Origin: UBA668 sp040081465 | Lineage (GTDB): Bacteria; Actinomycetota; Acidimicrobiia; Acidimicrobiales; Ilumatobacteraceae | Direction of reading: 5' to 3' | Length of the DNA: 64,000 nt | Assembly: GCA_040081465.1 (NCBI GenBank) | Contig: JBEBGL010000003.1 | Coordinates: forward strand, 62,001 to 126,000 | Shown here: in pieces, positions 16,315-24,057 of the stretch | How positions within the stretch are numbered: position 1 is the stretch's first letter | Layout of the letters: each line of letters begins with the position of its first letter | Notes under the pieces: generated by a model | Told to the model about the DNA's origin: nothing | Database searches by the model: none | Seen by the model: only the letters and a program-made list of their open reading frames with translations | Translations under genes and position numbers: made by a program

Positions 16315-16965
16315 TCAGCGAGTGGTAGGCGTGATGCCGACCATGATGAGGTAGCCCGACTTGCCGCGACCAGGCAGATCGTTGCTGAATCGGCTGACGA
16401 GCGCTTCCATTTCCTTTTGCAGCCCTTCGGCTTCAGCTTTGCTCAACGAGATCTTGCCCCACCATTCGGTTACCGGTGACGCGCCGCCGTCTCGTTTTGG
16501 CTCGATGAAGCTGATCGACATGCCGCGCTGCGGGTGGCCGGTGACCCTGATGCCGTCGGTGAAATGGTTTCGCGCCGCGCGCTCCACTGACTTGGCGAAC
16601 TCCGCGACCATCACCTTGCGCGCGCCGTGCAGAAACTCTTCCGCAACACCCGGCGACATCGCGTCAAACGGGATCTGAAACTCGTCGGCTGCCGCTCGGT
16701 AATAGGGAATCGCCTTGCCGGCGCGCGGTTGCTCGCGGACGACAGCCAACAAGCCAGCCTGCACGAATCGCCCAACCCAGTACGCAACGCTGCTCGGTCG
16801 TCGGTTTAACTCCTCCGCGGCTGAGCCAAGTGTCTGCTCGGATCGCATGAACGGCGCCAGGTGTTTCGCCGCCTGCACGTTCAACAGCAGGTCGACCGCG
16901 TCGTGCGCCCGCACGATCATCACGGTCTCGTTAGAAGCTGTCTGATTCGAAACAGTGTCTTTCAT
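16315..16965 (-). CDS. HTH transcriptional regulator (ArsR-like winged helix) divergent from MFS exporter
   Basis: The 216-aa protein has an N-terminal winged-helix region (about residues 18-85: AAKHLAPFMRSEQTLGSAAEEL, RRPSSVAYWVGRFVQAGLL) and a C-terminal part with a hydrophobic ligand-domain character that I cannot name. ATG 16965 is chosen because TACCCT lies 7 nt upstream and the longer frame would run into the MFS gene. A perfect 10-bp inverted repeat overlaps its start codon, so autorepression and control of the divergent exporter are likely. Together the pair looks like a drug-sensing repressor with its pump. Confidence 0.8.
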   Translation of the reverse strand: MKDTVSNQTASNETVMIVRAHDAVDLLLNVQAAKHLAPFMRSEQTLGSAAEELNRRPSSVAYWVGRFVQAGLLAVVREQPRAGKAIPYYRAAADEFQIPFDAMSPGVAEEFLHGARKVMVAEFAKSVERAARNHFTDGIRVTGHPQRGMSISFIEPKRDGGASPVTEWWGKISLSKAEAEGLQKEMEALVSRFSNDLPGRGKSGYLIMVGITPTTR

Positions 16966-16974
16966 TCGAATCAG
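16942..16974. promoter_or_regulatory. perfect inverted repeat, probable operator of the HTH/MFS pair
   Basis: CTGATTCGAA (16942-16951) and TTCGAATCAG (16965-16974) are exact reverse complements separated by 13 nt. Each half contains a TTCGAA palindrome, the two centres being 19 bp apart. The right half overlaps the regulator's start codon and its TACCCT hexamer and lies 10 bp before the MFS start. Confidence 0.65.
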
Positions 16975-16978
16975 GGTA
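16973..16978 (-). promoter_or_regulatory. TACCCT -10 hexamer of the HTH regulator
   Basis: A 7-nt spacer to ATG 16965 on the minus strand. The right operator half lies between the hexamer and the start, where bound repressor would block initiation. Confidence 0.42.
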
Positions 16979-16983
16979 CTTCG

Positions 16984-18228
16984 ATGATGGTCGGCATGCG
17001 AGAACAACGTGACTTCATGAAGGTTTGGGCGGGGCAGGCCGTGTCCAACTTGGGCGACGGCATCCACAAAGTTGCAATCCTGTGGTGGGCGCGGCAGGCG
17101 ACCGGTTCGAACACCGTGGTCGTCATGGTGGCGCTGGCCACGATGTTGCCCAGCGTGGTCGCCGCGCCATTTGCAGGTTGGCTCGCCGATCGAGTGTCGC
17201 GTCGAATGTTGATGATGGTTAGCGACGCGATCATGTTCACCACCACCGCGCTGCTTGCGCTGGCGGCCGCGACCGGATCGTTGAGCACGCCACTCGTCAT
17301 CACGCTGGCGATCGTCGCGGCCCTCGCGGCATCGATGGAAGATCCCGCCCTACAGGCGTCGATCTCGCAACTCGTCCCTGAAGAACGCCGCGCCACGGCA
17401 AATTCGATGCTGGGCGCGAACCGCGCAATTGCTGGCATCTTGGGGCCAGCCATCGGTGGAGTGTTGATCGGTTTCGCGGGTACGGCGGCAGCCCTGTGGG
17501 TCGACGCTGCCACATTCGCGGTGGCCTTCCTGATGGTTGCGCTCAGCCGTATACCCATGCCGGTCGCGGCAGAGGCTGATGAGAACAGCAGTGGCTTGGC
17601 CGCCGGGTTTCGAATCCTGAAGCAGGATCGCGAGGTGCGCGACCTTGTGATCGTGGCCTCCGGTCTCAACTTCTGTCTCGCGCCCGTGCCGGTGCTGATC
17701 GTTGGTCTCGCGGCAGGACCACTTCATCTGGACGGTCGCGGCTTTGGCGTGCTGATGGCCGCTGTGCCAACGGGATTGCTCGCGGGACTCGCGCTAGCCC
17801 CCCGATTTACGCGCGTCGCATCGGCCACGCTGTGGTCGTTGTTGCTCACCGGTATTGGCGTTGCTGCGAGCGGTGCGGCACCGTGGGCGTGGTGGGCTGG
17901 GGCGGCGTTCGTCGGCGCGGGTTTCGGCGTTGGCGTGGCAAACACGTTGGTGCAGACCCGCTTCCAGAGCCGGGTCGCACCCGAACTGCAGGGCCGCGTG
18001 TTCGCGCTGGTTGGTGCGTGCATGATCGTTGGTCAGCCGCTAGGACTTCTGCTGGCGGCACCCCTCATCGCCACACTCGGAATTCGTGGTGGCCTGGCTG
18101 TCTGCGGGATCGGATTGCTGGCGATTGCGCTGGCAGGCAGGCGGGGATTGAGCCCCAGCGAAACTGACGAGCGTCGCGAGGTTGCGGCCGATACAATGGC
18201 ACTTCCACTTCTTGCGGAGAGTTCCTGA
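16984..18228 (+). CDS. MFS efflux transporter
   Basis: A 414-aa major facilitator with about 12 membrane helices. The N-terminal half shows GQAVSNLGDGIHKVAILWW and the loop-2/3 signature GWLADRVSRR, typical of the DHA3/EntS-like exporters; EERRATANSMLGANRAIAG is the usual helix-4/5 region. ATG 16984 has AGGG about 8 nt upstream; ATG 16996 is the alternative. It is divergent from an HTH regulator with a shared operator, which suggests export of a toxic compound. Its TGA overlaps the rpmE ATG, so rpmE may be co-transcribed with it. Confidence 0.9.
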   Translation: MMVGMREQRDFMKVWAGQAVSNLGDGIHKVAILWWARQATGSNTVVVMVALATMLPSVVAAPFAGWLADRVSRRMLMMVSDAIMFTTTALLALAAATGSLSTPLVITLAIVAALAASMEDPALQASISQLVPEERRATANSMLGANRAIAGILGPAIGGVLIGFAGTAAALWVDAATFAVAFLMVALSRIPMPVAAEADENSSGLAAGFRILKQDREVRDLVIVASGLNFCLAPVPVLIVGLAAGPLHLDGRGFGVLMAAVPTGLLAGLALAPRFTRVASATLWSLLLTGIGVAASGAAPWAWWAGAAFVGAGFGVGVANTLVQTRFQSRVAPELQGRVFALVGACMIVGQPLGLLLAAPLIATLGIRGGLAVCGIGLLAIALAGRRGLSPSETDERREVAADTMALPLLAESS

Positions 18229-18440
18229 TGAAGACTGAAATCCACCCCACATATTCCGACGTCAACGTGCGCTGCTCATGCGGCAACACGTTCACCACCC
18301 GTTCAACGCGTGGTGGCGATCTGCAAGTTGAACTCTGCAACGAATGCCACCCGTTCTTCACGGGCAAGCAGAAGTTGGTCGATACCGGTGGCCGCGTCGA
18401 GCGCTTCAACAAGCGTTACGGCGAGCGCAAGGGCAAGTGA
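18228..18440 (+). CDS. rpmE: 50S ribosomal protein L31 (zinc-binding type)
   Basis: A 70-aa ribosomal protein with the zinc knuckle C16, C18, C37 and C40 (VRCSCGN, LCNEC), hence the C+ paralogue used when zinc is plentiful. ATG 18228 overlaps the MFS stop (TGATG) and its own TGA overlaps the next gene's GTG. In most actinobacteria rpmE directly follows rho; here about 1.9 kb of regulator and exporter separate them. Confidence 0.97.
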   Translation: MKTEIHPTYSDVNVRCSCGNTFTTRSTRGGDLQVELCNECHPFFTGKQKLVDTGGRVERFNKRYGERKGK

Positions 18441-19420
18441 CCACCCGCGAGCAACTGCTCGCGGTCAAGTTGACGGCGCTTGTTCGGGATCACTGTCGTT
18501 CAGGCGATCGGCCCGCAGCGAGCCTGCGGCCCGGCGAATTCGGTGGTGGTGCAGCTCTCATGGATGGCAGCGCTGCTTGGGTGCTTCTCGACGATCGTCC
18601 CGAGCGTGGGCTCGGTCCGGCGATGGCTTGGGCATTGCGCCAGAACGCGATTGAACTCAACCTGCTTGCCGAGGTTGGTGCCGGAACCTTGGCACGTCGC
18701 GCTATCGGATGGATTCCGCCAGTCCACGTATGGCAAGTCGCCGGTCGCGATTTACACCCGGCGACACCCGACCCGCTGCCCTCCACGACTGGGCTACCGG
18801 TCGAACATGCAGCGCTCGAGTCGTTGATTGTCGACGGTGGTGCCGAGCCAATCGTCGAACATGGAGTGTTACGCGGCGAGGTTGATGGTCTCGAAGTGTG
18901 TCGCGTGGTTACTGATCCGCACACCGACGCCGTTCGGCTGGAAGTGGGTGTCGGCGCGCATGATCGAGAAGCGTTTCAGCTGCTGCACGGCGATCGCCCG
19001 ACCGGCGAAGCCTTGGCGGATGTCGTTCGCTCCGTGCGCGACCATCGACGGCCGGGCGCCACTCGTCATCCGCTGAACCTGCTTGCGCAGGAACGTGCGT
19101 TGCGCGCGCGATTGGTGGCCGATCCCGCGCTCATTAGCGCGAGTCATGTGCGCGCCGTTGCCCCGCCGATCCCGCGGCAAAACGTCAAGGATGCTGTTCC
19201 CTGTGTGGCGCAGGCGACGATCGCGAGCCATCAGGTCACCGTCGTTTGTTCCACCGGCGTCGATCTCGACGTTGTTCCTTTCGCGGTCGACGCGATGGCG
19301 GCCTGCGGCACCGACGAGTGCCTAGTCGTGCTGCCTGCACGTGACGCGCTCGACATTCAGCATCGACTGGCAGCGGCGGCTCCGGGTTCTATCGCGATCA
19401 CTCCGCTCGCCACGCCGTAA
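18437..19420 (+). CDS. unrecognised conserved-looking protein between rpmE and prfA
   Basis: A 327-aa soluble protein with no signal peptide or membrane helix and no family I can name. GTG 18437 overlaps the rpmE stop by GTGA; the open frame further upstream is inside rpmE. The N-terminal half contains GPAMAWALRQNAIELNLLAE and IGWIPPVHVWQV; the C-terminal half contains HVRAVAPPIPRQNVKDAVP and an alternating hydrophobic stretch that could form a Rossmann-like core. Its tight coupling with translation genes suggests it belongs there. No catalytic motif is evident. Confidence 0.8.
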   Translation: MTTREQLLAVKLTALVRDHCRSGDRPAASLRPGEFGGGAALMDGSAAWVLLDDRPERGLGPAMAWALRQNAIELNLLAEVGAGTLARRAIGWIPPVHVWQVAGRDLHPATPDPLPSTTGLPVEHAALESLIVDGGAEPIVEHGVLRGEVDGLEVCRVVTDPHTDAVRLEVGVGAHDREAFQLLHGDRPTGEALADVVRSVRDHRRPGATRHPLNLLAQERALRARLVADPALISASHVRAVAPPIPRQNVKDAVPCVAQATIASHQVTVVCSTGVDLDVVPFAVDAMAACGTDECLVVLPARDALDIQHRLAAAAPGSIAITPLATP

Positions 19421-19432
19421 CCTCTTGCAACG

Positions 19433-20497
19433 GTGTTTGATCGATTGCGGTCCCTGGAAGACGAGTTCATCGGTTTAGAGGCGCGCCTATCCGACCCCGA
19501 TCTCGCCAACGATCAAACCAAGATGCGCGAGGTTTCGCGTCGCTATAAGGATCTGACACCGGTTGTGGATTGCATCCGCCGCTTTCACGCGCGCACCGCC
19601 GACGCGGAAGCTGCTCGGGAACTGCTGACGGTCGCGTCGGAAGCCGAACGTCCGGCGCTGCGCGACGAGTTGGCCGCCAGCGAGTCAGCAATTGCGGAAT
19701 TGGAAGAAGAACTGCGTGTGCTCTTGCTGCCGAAGGATCGCAACGACGGTCGCTCGGTGATCATGGAGATTCGCGGCGCGGAGGGTGGCGACGAGGCGAA
19801 CCTCTTCGCTGGCGACCTGTTCGACATGTACCGCGCGTACGCATCGGCCAACCGCTGGTCGGTCGACATATTGTCGCGCGACGTCAGCGATCTGGGCGGC
19901 GTCAACCTCGTGACGATGCTGATCAAGGGCGACACGGCGTGGAGCAAGTTGAAGTTTGAGGGCGGAACACATCGCGTGCAGCGCGTGCCGGTGACCGAAA
20001 GCTCGGGCCGCATCCACACTTCGTCGGCGACGGTGCTCGTGCTGCCCGAGGCCGAAGAAGTTGAAGTTCAAATCGACGACAAAGATCTCGACGTCGACGT
20101 CTACCGCAGCAGCGGTGCTGGCGGTCAGAGCGTGAACACCACCGACTCAGCCGTGCGCATTACCCACCGACCAACTGGTGTCGTGGTGACGATGCAAGAC
20201 GAGCGCAGCCAGATCCAGAACCGAGCGCGCGCGATGGTGGTGCTACGCGCGCGACTTCTAAAGCTCGCTGAAGATGAACAGGCCGCCGCGCAGTCGGTCG
20301 AGCGACGCTCGCAAGTCGGAAGCGGTGGGCGCGGCGAGAAGATTCGCACCTACAACTTCAAGGAGAATCGACTGACCGATCACCGCATCGGCTTCACGAT
20401 CTATCGCCTGCAAGATGTGTTAGCTGGCGATCTCGACGAAGTTGTCGACGCGCTCGCGGCCGACGAACGCGCCCGTCAGTTGGCCGGCGGCGAGTGA
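19433..20497 (+). CDS. prfA: peptide chain release factor 1
   Basis: RF1 reads UAA and UAG and triggers peptide release. The 354-aa protein has the codon-recognition motif PVT (RVPVTESSGR), the catalytic GGQ at residues 230-232 (SGAGGQSVNTT) and the family C-terminus. GTG 19433 is the start by length and N-terminal match (FDRLRSLEDEF). Its end overlaps the prmC start by GTGA; PrmC methylates the GGQ glutamine, so coupling makes sense. Confidence 0.98.
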   Translation: MFDRLRSLEDEFIGLEARLSDPDLANDQTKMREVSRRYKDLTPVVDCIRRFHARTADAEAARELLTVASEAERPALRDELAASESAIAELEEELRVLLLPKDRNDGRSVIMEIRGAEGGDEANLFAGDLFDMYRAYASANRWSVDILSRDVSDLGGVNLVTMLIKGDTAWSKLKFEGGTHRVQRVPVTESSGRIHTSSATVLVLPEAEEVEVQIDDKDLDVDVYRSSGAGGQSVNTTDSAVRITHRPTGVVVTMQDERSQIQNRARAMVVLRARLLKLAEDEQAAAQSVERRSQVGSGGRGEKIRTYNFKENRLTDHRIGFTIYRLQDVLAGDLDEVVDALAADERARQLAGGE

Positions 20498-21372
20498 ACA
20501 CAGACCGCACCATCAGTTGGCGCGAGTTGTGGGATCGGACGGCGTCACAAACTGGTCGCGCTGAGGCGCGCTGGCTCTGCGAAGAGGCGAGTGGATCATT
20601 CGGCGACGAGTTCCTCGAAGTGGTCGACGACGCTGCCAGTGAACGATCAGTCGCGCATCTCGACGAAATGTTGGCGCGATTACAAACTGGCGAGCCGTTG
20701 CAATACGTGCTCGGCCATTGGTCGTTTCGTCGGCTCGACCTGCTAGTCGACAAGCGGGTGCTGATACCGCGCCCCGAGACCGAACTCGTCGCCGAGCATG
20801 CGATTGCGCTCGTCCGACAGCTTGTGGCGGAGGGTGTCGAGCGGCCATTTGTAGTTGCAGACCTCGGAACCGGTAGCGGCGCAATCGGCTTGTCGCTCGC
20901 TGCCGAGCTACCGAGGGGGTTGGTAGAGGTGTGGCTCACCGATAGGTCAGCCGACGCGCTCGACGTTGCTCGCGCGAACGCGGCGGGACTAGGCATGGCC
21001 GGCGGGTGTGTGAGATTCGGCCTGGGAGATTGGTATGCGGCGCTACCGGTGGAACTGCATGGGAACCTTGCGTTGGTGGTGTCGAATCCGCCCTACATTG
21101 CGCGTGACGACGCACAGATCGAAGCTGTAGTACGCGAATGGGAACCACACGCTGCGTTGTTCGCAGACGGAAATGGTCTGGCGGACGTGAGCGTTGTCGT
21201 CAACGGTGCCGTTGACTGGTTGATGGTCGGTGGCTGGCTTGTAAGCGAGATTGATTCGTCACAAGGTGATGTTGTGCGCGAGCTTCTGACATCTGCAGGT
21301 CTTGCGCAAGTTGAGATTCTTCGTGATCTGACTGGCCGTGATCGGATTGCGGTCGGGCGTAGAGTTTCTTGA
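20494..21372 (+). CDS. prmC: release factor glutamine N5-methyltransferase
   Basis: PrmC methylates the glutamine of the GGQ motif in release factors using SAM. The 292-aa protein has the helical N-terminal domain (GEPLQYVLGHWSF), the SAM-binding DLGTGSGAIGL and the catalytic NPPY at residues 198-201. GTG 20494 overlaps the prfA stop, and its own TGA overlaps the next ATG (TGATG). In mycobacteria tsaC/sua5 follows; here a lipoprotein gene does. Confidence 0.97.
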   Translation: MNTDRTISWRELWDRTASQTGRAEARWLCEEASGSFGDEFLEVVDDAASERSVAHLDEMLARLQTGEPLQYVLGHWSFRRLDLLVDKRVLIPRPETELVAEHAIALVRQLVAEGVERPFVVADLGTGSGAIGLSLAAELPRGLVEVWLTDRSADALDVARANAAGLGMAGGCVRFGLGDWYAALPVELHGNLALVVSNPPYIARDDAQIEAVVREWEPHAALFADGNGLADVSVVVNGAVDWLMVGGWLVSEIDSSQGDVVRELLTSAGLAQVEILRDLTGRDRIAVGRRVS

Positions 21373-22685
21373 TGCGCGTGCGGATTGGCTCGAGTCTTTG
21401 CGCCTTGCTGTTGCTCGGCGCGTGTTCCGACGACGGAGCTTCTGACCCGCAGACCACGGTAGTGATGGTCACGGCGCCGTCGACTCCGCCGTCATCAACT
21501 GCACCACCAGCGATCGATTCGTCGAGCACTACCGACCCTACTGGTAGCACCATCGAGCTCTTCACGTCTGGCGAAGTGGTCGCGTCGCGGCAGGGCCACC
21601 AAATGGGCATCGGAGAACGCCTTCCCCTCGCTGCGATGGTTTCCGCCGACGAGCCTGTCTCAATCCAGTTTCGTCCCGGCACGGGCACCGCGTTTGTCGT
21701 CGAACGTGCTGGTCGAGTGCGGCGGCTTGTCGACGACGAGTTAACCGACCCGGTACTCGATATGAGCGACCAGGTCGTGGCCGAAGCCGAGTGGGGCTTT
21801 CTCGGCATGGCGTTCTCGCCGGATGGATCGCTTGTGTACATCAATGAAACCGACGGGTTCGTCACGCGCATCCACGAATTCGTTGTCCTCGACGATGAGA
21901 CGTTCTCGAAAGCGACCGACCGGATCGTCTATCAATTCGATCAGCCCGGCGAGGGTCATAAGGGCGGCGACCTGCTGTTTGGTCCCGACGGCTATCTCTA
22001 CATTCCAACCGGCGATGGTGGCAGACCGCGCGAGGTCGACGATCCGGCGGTTGCCGACGCCTACCGAGGGGCGCTCTCGCTGGCCTCGCCGCTAGGGAAA
22101 CTGTTACGTATCGATCCCCGGCCATCCCAGACCGCGTCCTTCACAGTCCCGCCGGACAACCCCTTTGTAGATGTTGCGGGTGCATTGCCCGAGATCTGGT
22201 CGATCGGACTTCGTAATCCGTGGCGCGTTGCTTTCGATTCAGCAACTGGCGACCTATGGATCGGCGACGTCGGTGCGTTCGACATCGAAGAAATCGACTG
22301 GGCTAAGGCCGTTGATGGAGTCGACGCTGCGAAGGGGGTCAGTTTCGGTTGGAGCGCATGGGAAGGCACTCGGCGACAGAACACCGATCAGCCCGCTGCC
22401 GGCCATCTGATTCCAACCTTTGAATGGGTCCACGGAATGGCCGGTTGTTCCGCCGTGGGTGGCGAGATCTATCACGGAACACAATTCCCACATCTCGTTG
22501 GTCACTACGTATTCGGTGACTATTGCAGCGGTGAGGTCTGGTCGCTCGATCCCACGAAACCTCTTGACTCCGTCGTCAGTATCGCCAACGTTGCGTACCT
22601 CGTCGACATAACGGCCGATCTTGACGGCGAACTGTGGTTGGTTTCGGTCGTGGAAGGCATCACCCGCTTCGGCGCTGCCAACTGA
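21372..22685 (+). CDS. PQQ-dependent sugar dehydrogenase-like lipoprotein
   Basis: The 437-aa product has a lipoprotein signal (lipobox LGAC, about residues 15-18), a Ser/Thr/Pro linker, and a six-bladed glucose/sorbosone dehydrogenase beta-propeller: LGMAFSPDG, HKGGDLLFGPDGYLYIPTGD, SPLGKLLRIDP, IWSIGLRNPWR and LWIGDVG. Such proteins oxidise aldoses outside the cell with PQQ and Ca2+, though many members have unknown substrates. ATG 21372 is preferred over the preceding TTG 21369. It overlaps prmC by 1 bp, so it is probably read from the prmC transcript. Confidence 0.88.
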   Translation: MRVRIGSSLCALLLLGACSDDGASDPQTTVVMVTAPSTPPSSTAPPAIDSSSTTDPTGSTIELFTSGEVVASRQGHQMGIGERLPLAAMVSADEPVSIQFRPGTGTAFVVERAGRVRRLVDDELTDPVLDMSDQVVAEAEWGFLGMAFSPDGSLVYINETDGFVTRIHEFVVLDDETFSKATDRIVYQFDQPGEGHKGGDLLFGPDGYLYIPTGDGGRPREVDDPAVADAYRGALSLASPLGKLLRIDPRPSQTASFTVPPDNPFVDVAGALPEIWSIGLRNPWRVAFDSATGDLWIGDVGAFDIEEIDWAKAVDGVDAAKGVSFGWSAWEGTRRQNTDQPAAGHLIPTFEWVHGMAGCSAVGGEIYHGTQFPHLVGHYVFGDYCSGEVWSLDPTKPLDSVVSIANVAYLVDITADLDGELWLVSVVEGITRFGAAN

Positions 22686-22767
22686 ACTGGCGCCAGAAAA
22701 GTGTCAGATGGCTGGCGATGCCTGCTCTGAACAGACAACATAGAAACCAATCAAAGGGAGTTTTGCC

Positions 22768-23604
22768 ATGTCCAATGTCCTCGTTCGCCGAGCAGTCGTA
22801 TGCAGTGCGGCTTTTGGCCTTCTCGCTGCGTGCAGCTCTTCGAAGTCGATCAGCAGCGGATCCGGCGAGACCACCACGACCGCCGCAGCCACAACCGTTC
22901 CTGCGACTGCCGCACCAACCACCGTCGCCGACACCGTGGCACCGACCACAGCGGCGCCGCCGCCGCCATCTTGTGCCGACGCCACCGCGCCGAGCGCGGG
23001 CGCAGTGTCGGTGACCATCATTGATGGCGACTGGAATGGCGACGGCATCTCAGACACTGGTGTGTCGTGGGGCGAGCCCAGCGGTGGAGGAGCCGCTTGG
23101 TTTATGCGTGCGGAAGTCACCGGTGGACTTTCGTCGACGGTCGGTCTTGGCGATCTCGGCGTCGGATACGCGCAAGCGCTTGACAACGTCGACGTCGACT
23201 TCTCGCTCGGTGCCGAACCCGGCGTGAATCGCGACGAGATGATCGCGATCGTCGGTGGCGGTGCATCGGGTGTGAACCTGGGAATCTTCGGCGTCGGCGC
23301 CGATGGTTGCGTCTTCCAGTTCGACGATGGCGCGGGTGCTCCGTTCGAGACACCGATCGCGGCGTCGATTGGTCAGAGGTCGGGCTTGACGTGTGAGGGT
23401 GCCATGGGATCGCACTTCCTCGTTGTGTTGCACGCCTCAACGGCTGACGATTTCAACTTCGATACCGGCGACTACAGGCTCGAGCGCGAGGGTGATCACT
23501 CGTTGGTACTTGGCACGGTGATTTCCGGAACTCTGATTGCCAGCGACGCGGCGCTCGATCGGTATAGCCAAGCTGAGTGCGGCGGAGTGGTTTGGGTCGC
23601 TTAG
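22768..23604 (+). CDS. putative lipoprotein with Thr-rich linker, function unknown
   Basis: The 278-aa product begins with a lipoprotein signal (LLAAC lipobox, about residues 17-21), followed by a long Thr/Ala/Pro linker (about 30-70) and an extracytoplasmic domain containing DGDWNGDGISDTGVSWGE. That segment resembles FG-GAP/calcium-binding loops that describe repeats of beta-propellers, but only one clear unit is visible. GGGAG-type ribosome site AAAGGGAG stands 8 nt before ATG 22768, one of the few strong ones here. Function unknown. Confidence 0.82.
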   Translation: MSNVLVRRAVVCSAAFGLLAACSSSKSISSGSGETTTTAAATTVPATAAPTTVADTVAPTTAAPPPPSCADATAPSAGAVSVTIIDGDWNGDGISDTGVSWGEPSGGGAAWFMRAEVTGGLSSTVGLGDLGVGYAQALDNVDVDFSLGAEPGVNRDEMIAIVGGGASGVNLGIFGVGADGCVFQFDDGAGAPFETPIAASIGQRSGLTCEGAMGSHFLVVLHASTADDFNFDTGDYRLEREGDHSLVLGTVISGTLIASDAALDRYSQAECGGVVWVA

Positions 23605-23610
23605 ACCCGA

Positions 23611-23649
23611 CTTAACGTCAGTGCTTAATTTCAGTCCTTAACCTCAGTC
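23611..23649. repeat. three contiguous 13-bp imperfect repeats
   Basis: CTTAACGTCAGTG, CTTAATTTCAGTC and CTTAACCTCAGTC stand end to end between two convergent genes; the third contains the stop codon of the TerB-like gene. Consensus CTTAAYNTCAGTS. It may be slippage or a binding array. Confidence 0.7.
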
Positions 23650-24045
23650 GAAGCGGGCTGCGATCTGGCCGAGGAGCGATTGCTCTGCTGCGTCCAGTTC
23701 GTGGTCCGCTCCGGCGACATCGCGGGCAGCGCTGAAAAGCGCACTGCGCAGCACGCTACTGCTGACCCGGCCATCGATGTCGTCGAGCAATGCTTCAACT
23801 TCATCTGCGGCGAGAGCCGCCCGCACTTTCGAGGCCGCAGCGCCGACGTATTGATCGAACGAGAACGTTGCCGAATCCCAGCCACTGTCAGCGCTGATGT
23901 TGCGAATCTCGTCGACCTCTGCATCGGTGATGTGGTTGTCGGCGAGCATGACCAACAGCAACAGCTCAACAGCAGCTTCGTGCTCGCGATCTGCCGTCGC
24001 ATGGACCGCTACGTGGCTGTAAAGCTCTGTTAGTCGTTGGTTCAT
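23644..24045 (-). CDS. TerB-like domain protein
   Basis: A 133-aa all-helical acidic protein resembling the TerB family: helices with LLLVMLADNHITDAEVDEIRNI early and ADHELDAAEQSLLGQIAARFD at the end, the usual acidic metal-site-like D/E pairs. TerB proteins occur in tellurite-resistance and stress-signalling gene sets, often binding Ca2+; alone they have no defined role. It probably precedes and is not co-directional with any ter gene. It is 13 bp downstream-facing from the S9 peptidase end on the same strand, so the two could share a transcript. A TAGCGT hexamer lies 9 nt before ATG 24045. Confidence 0.78.
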   Translation of the reverse strand: MNQRLTELYSHVAVHATADREHEAAVELLLLVMLADNHITDAEVDEIRNISADSGWDSATFSFDQYVGAAASKVRAALAADEVEALLDDIDGRVSSSVLRSALFSAARDVAGADHELDAAEQSLLGQIAARFD

Positions 24046-24057
24046 CGTGGCCGCACG

